Assembly: GCA_023846275.1 (NCBI GenBank)
Contig: CM043870.1
Span: 12,223,527 to 12,287,526, forward strand
DNA from: Vanilla planifolia
Taxonomy: Eukaryota; Streptophyta; Magnoliopsida; Asparagales; Orchidaceae
DNA length: 64,000 nt
Direction of reading: 5' to 3'
The position numbers and the translations under genes were made by a program. This document shows positions 60,348 to 64,000 of the stretch, in pieces (position 1 is the first letter of the stretch; every line of letters starts with the position of its first letter). Below the pieces are notes generated by a model that made no database searches, was not told where the DNA came from, and saw nothing but the letters and a program-made list of their open reading frames with translations.

Positions 60348-60439
60348 GAAGGGTATGTTAGCGTTTCGGAGAAGAATTCTACTTTGAGCTTGGAGCTGCG
60401 AAACCGTCGTCAGGGATCGTTTGGGAAAATCATCGTTTT

Positions 60440-62160
60440 TTGCGCGATAGTTTAATTAATCATAATACTTTTTTCGGACGAGTCGTAACTTTAACGTGTT
60501 GATTGGGTTAATATCCAAATGGAAATGGACTGCGTCGTTGAGTTTGACCAAAAATTAAATATCGAATTACATATTCTAAATATTATTAAAAATAGTATAC
60601 TTTTTTGTAATTTTAATTAATAATAAGGGTAGTTTTTCTAATAGTAACCATAATTTAAATTTAATAGTTTTAAATAAACAAAATTCTCTTTCTTGCCTCT
60701 AAGGTATATATTTTTCACCAACCAATCAATGAAATTTCTTTTGATTTATTAATAACCAGTTTTTAAATCAACTGTCATGTAGGAACAGATATGAAAACAG
60801 TTAGTAAAACCTTTTATCGCCTGACATTGGTGTAAATAATAGAAGAAATTTGCAATTATGGCTGTGTTAAGGAAGGACTAATTGATGCAAAATCCAGTAG
60901 CCGAACCAAAGATATTTGGATATTTTTGTATTAATTCCAACCTGGCGTGCTATTAAATAATCTTACATTAATAAGGCTGATTTGTTAGTGAGCATCAATT
61001 AATTATTCATGATTTCTCTTAACTAATTTTTTTTTTAAACAGTAATTTGCAAAAACGCGGGAGGGAAGAACAACTCAGCTTCCCCCACGCGATTTTGGGT
61101 CCATAGGAAAATATCATTTATTATATTTTTTTTAATAAAATATATGCATAAGAAATTCTATTTTCCTGCTTTGGAAGGAAAACTAAAGTCAACTTGCAAA
61201 TCGTTTCATCCGTCAATTGTCCAATTTGATCAACAATATTAACGGAAACGAAGCAGCCTTTTTGGAGTTGGAAGGAAAACAAAATAAAAGAAAGAATGTA
61301 TTTAAAAGGCGTCACTTGTTGACTTTAAGAACCATGATTTCAATCAAAGGACATCTTTTAGATCAATAAACATTTAGTTTATGAGAATTTTGAAAAAAGA
61401 AATGAAGACTTGCAACGTAAAAGAACAGGGATTGATAGTGCAAAGATTAAATTGAGCTGAGTATCAATCCCTTATGATAAGATTTTTCTCTCAAATAAGA
61501 ACAATCAATCTTAATCATAATAGTTCAACAAAGTATGATAATATTTCCACCATTTCTAATAAAAAAATCGATTCTTCATTACCATGCGAAAATAGCTTCG
61601 AAGAAAGGAAGATCTGAATTAAAGCTAGACTTCGTCCAATGGATCATAACTATCTTCACCAATCACATACTGGCCTACAAAGCCCGATCGTCATTAATAT
61701 AACTGTTGACTATTAGAGGAGTTACTGAGGTGGGACAACCTCACCAAATACTAAGTGTAGCAATGTCCAATCAATAATTAATACAAAGGACAAATTAATA
61801 ACTATAAACAGTTGGGAGTGCTATAAAATCTAATTAAGGTATATTTTTTTAAAAGAATTAATACATGAACAATTAACAACTAAGCTAAGTTAATGTTTCG
61901 TGCCAATTGATAACTCAGACCGTTATGGATGATAAACAAAATGCAGGTTAAGCAAACCCAACTCAGTTTTTGAACCAATCCAAATTGTTGCATATGTGAA
62001 ATCTATGCCGAGGTGAACCAAAAACAAAGAGAGTTTAGCCGATACAGAACCTACATGAGGCAAAAGAATCGATTCCAATAAACTGAAAGTATACAATTAT
62101 CATCAGATTTGACATCGCCTGTTTTAACAGCCTTAGTCACACAGGTATTACATTGTTAAA
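60440..62160. other. Intergenic between the PAQR gene and the MSL gene
   Basis: AT-rich unique sequence. No gene, tRNA or repeat recognised. Sequence just below 62225 is presumed 3' UTR of the MSL gene. Confidence 0.5.
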
Positions 62161-62224
62161 TAATAATAATGTAATAATAAATACAAGCTTTGTTAATCCT
62201 TCCCCTTCTTGCCCTTGCTATCCT

Positions 62225-62842
62225 TCATGAGGATGGAGGGGAAGCTCCATTGCTATTACGAGCTGCTCCCACTTCTTTGGCCTCAGCAGAAGCTGTAGAT
62301 TGCTCAATGACTTCCTCGATCGGAAGCGTTCTCTTCGAGCCCTCAAGAGCCACCCCGAGCACAATGTTATCTTCAAAGGAGGGTCTCCCTGCTTGGTCGG
62401 TTGGAGAATCGGACACCGCTGTAGACTTCTCTCCTCTGCTCGACTTAACATGTGGAGTGGGAATGGAATGCGATGAGGAATTCGTTGGAGATGTCGACGA
62501 ATCCATCTTGCCACTCTTTTCCCGAGTATCTCCAGTGCTAACTTTCTTCTGTTGATGCTTCTCTTGTGGAGCTTCGGAGGCTGTGGGCGTTTTTATCCCT
62601 AGCTCTTCATTCCCTCGTCCTCCCAAGGATCGTGACTTGGTCTTTTCATCACCATGGATTTTTGGTAAAGGATCAATAAGAAGAAGAGGGCGGTCGGTGG
62701 CAACAGATCGGGTAAAGATGGTGCTATATGGGATGTTCTCTGTACCGGAATTATCATAGAACTTTTGAACGGTGCGAATTGGAGTGGCTAGTCGAGCTCG
62801 GTGATGGCTGATGACCCTAAGGAGATCGAGCAAAACAGCTTC
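62225..62842 (-). CDS. Last exon of MSL2/MSL3-type mechanosensitive channel (partial gene, 205 aa visible)
   Basis: On the minus strand an AACAG acceptor ends at 62843 and an open exon of 206 codons, stop included, follows. It begins EAVLLDLLRVISHHRARLAT, then PIRTVQKFYDNS and DRPLLLIDPLPKI. Near the end it has FEDNIVLGVALEGSKRTLPI. These blocks match the region after the MscS core of Arabidopsis MSL2 and MSL3, plastid-envelope MscS-like channels that relieve osmotic stress. Between them is a low-complexity, S/T/K/E-rich linker as in that family. The ATG of the visible frame at 62851 is inside the intron and not a start. All upstream exons must lie beyond the visible 1.1 kb of intron, past the right window edge. 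Confidence 0.85.
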   Translation of the reverse strand, partial: EAVLLDLLRVISHHRARLATPIRTVQKFYDNSGTENIPYSTIFTRSVATDRPLLLIDPLPKIHGDEKTKSRSLGGRGNEELGIKTPTASEAPQEKHQQKKVSTGDTREKSGKMDSSTSPTNSSSHSIPTPHVKSSRGEKSTAVSDSPTDQAGRPSFEDNIVLGVALEGSKRTLPIEEVIEQSTASAEAKEVGAARNSNGASPPSS

Positions 62843-64000
62843 CTGTTGCATATATCAAATGAAAGAAATCAAAAAGAAAGAAAAGAAGATAGGAATGTTG
62901 AAGATGTGATTATTGTTTGTGAAAAGAAGAAAAGAATGGCAAATGACGGCTTTCTTTGAAGTGATATCATCATTAACAAGGTCAGGAAAATGTTCGCACT
63001 AAGGCAAACTATCATCAGAAGTCAACCAACCTGCAATTTATTGTCAATATAACTTAAAGAAACTTTCAATCATATCTTCCCTCAACAAGTTTTAAATTTA
63101 ACTGATACCATGCAAAAACCCAAATCCCAATAGACAAAAAATAACAAACAGAATTTAATGAACTTAGAATCTTCAATTCAATGTTTAAAGAACCACCCTA
63201 TTCACTTGTAAAGTCAAAAAGCCAAGTTCATGATAAAATATAATATAATGTGCTTCTTGATGAATAATAAATATATAAAGAGATGAATAATAACTATAAA
63301 AAGATGAAGCCTAGATCAATAAGGCTATCTAAACACATATCATTTGTGGCAGATGTCCATCAAACCCTCTCCACAGATGCATGCTCGTGAAAGCAATTCC
63401 AAGGTCAAGCATGGCAGAGGTTCAATAGTTTCGTGTTTGGGAAGGAAGCCTATCATCTTACACCCATTTTTTACGGAAATTCTCAACTAGTAATGGTGAT
63501 AAAATCAGCGGACAACTTGAGCAAAATAATGAAAAAAATGGAGAGATGTTTTATGTAAAAATAACCCAAGTTGTGTAAAAAACAAAAGAGGTGACATCCG
63601 CAGGAGCACCACTGTGAATTTGAAGGAGTCAAGCTTTTCATCAAGCAAAACGAGGCAAGGGTTCAGGTCATTGTGTTCCAATGTCGGTAAGTTGCAAAGA
63701 AGAACCAAGCACCTAGGCTCGAGATGGTTCTACCAGGTATGTCCCAAGCACACATCCCTTGATTGAATATCCCCAGCAACAATTTGGATCAATACACATG
63801 AATTTGATGTCAATGAATATCGTCACCGCAGAGAAAGGGTTGATGCAGGGGTGACAGCTTTGGGAGTACATATGCCTAAGAACATTGTTCTACTAGTTAC
63901 CTAGTTCCTACACCATGGGCATTTGCATTGATTTGTGACAAATAGGGGTTCAGATCGTTCAACCATGGTATTGTATTGAACAAATTTCAGGTGCAAGCTT
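62843..64000 (-). other. Intron of the MSL gene (to window edge)
   Basis: No further MSL exon could be read on the minus strand up to 64000. A candidate near 63043-62945 (CEHFPDLVNDDITSKK) has an upstream stop and no family match. The frame at 63505-63708 has no domain. Confidence 0.5.

Noticed and set aside
62943..63045. Possible extra MSL exon (CEHFPDLVNDDITSKK reading)
   Set aside because: A stop precedes it in frame after the only acceptor, and the sequence does not match the MSL family.

Overview
The window is nuclear DNA of a flowering plant. It is AT-rich, with intron-split genes, long introns packed with retroelements, plant LTR-retrotransposon and LINE remnants, an endogenous caulimovirid, and plant-type genes (a nucleobase-ascorbate transporter, a heptahelical PAQR protein, an F-box protein and an MscS-like channel). 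I cannot name the species. There are no bacterial-style operons and no CRISPR array.

Left part (1-14.7 kb): no host gene seen. Positions 1-6.5 kb are best read as a minus-strand LTR retroelement with two diverged LTRs of about 2.5 kb around only about 1.5 kb of internal DNA. The stretch 6.5-14.7 kb is decayed AT-rich DNA with a possible LTR fragment near 9.9-11.2 kb and an (AT)n run near 12.7 kb.

14.76-41.65 kb (plus strand): one small conserved gene of unknown function, four exons, 185 codons, spread over almost 27 kb. Intron 1 (11.5 kb) holds a broken Ty3/gypsy chromovirus with both LTRs, a primer-binding site, gag-protease-RT-RNase H-integrase remains and a chromodomain. Intron 2 (7.6 kb) holds a 518-bp-period tandem duplication and an antisense LINE ORF1 remnant. 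Intron 3 (7.2 kb) holds a sense LINE reverse-transcriptase remnant.

41.7-49 kb: an endogenous caulimovirid (plant pararetrovirus) in pieces of opposite orientation. A plus-strand RT/RNase H piece lies at 42.6-43.8 kb. A minus-strand set has RT at 46.7-47.2 kb, decayed coding sequence, a 35S-like TATA element at 45.5 kb and a leader-like stretch. A purine-rich tract abuts it. A roughly 410-bp LTR-like repeat follows at 48.2 kb, and its second copy sits in an intron of the transporter gene.

49.7-64 kb (all minus strand): a gene-rich block. In coordinate order these are an F-box protein (2 exons, 421 aa), a nucleobase-ascorbate transporter (14 coding exons, 526 aa, including a GC-AG intron), a heptahelical/PAQR membrane protein (2 exons, 344 aa, with a TATA box), and the last coding exon of an MSL2/MSL3-type mechanosensitive channel whose upstream exons are not visible. 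The genes are independent housekeeping or signalling loci; nothing suggests a shared pathway. For the four multi-exon genes I checked reading phase across every junction, so those models are the firmest part of this annotation.
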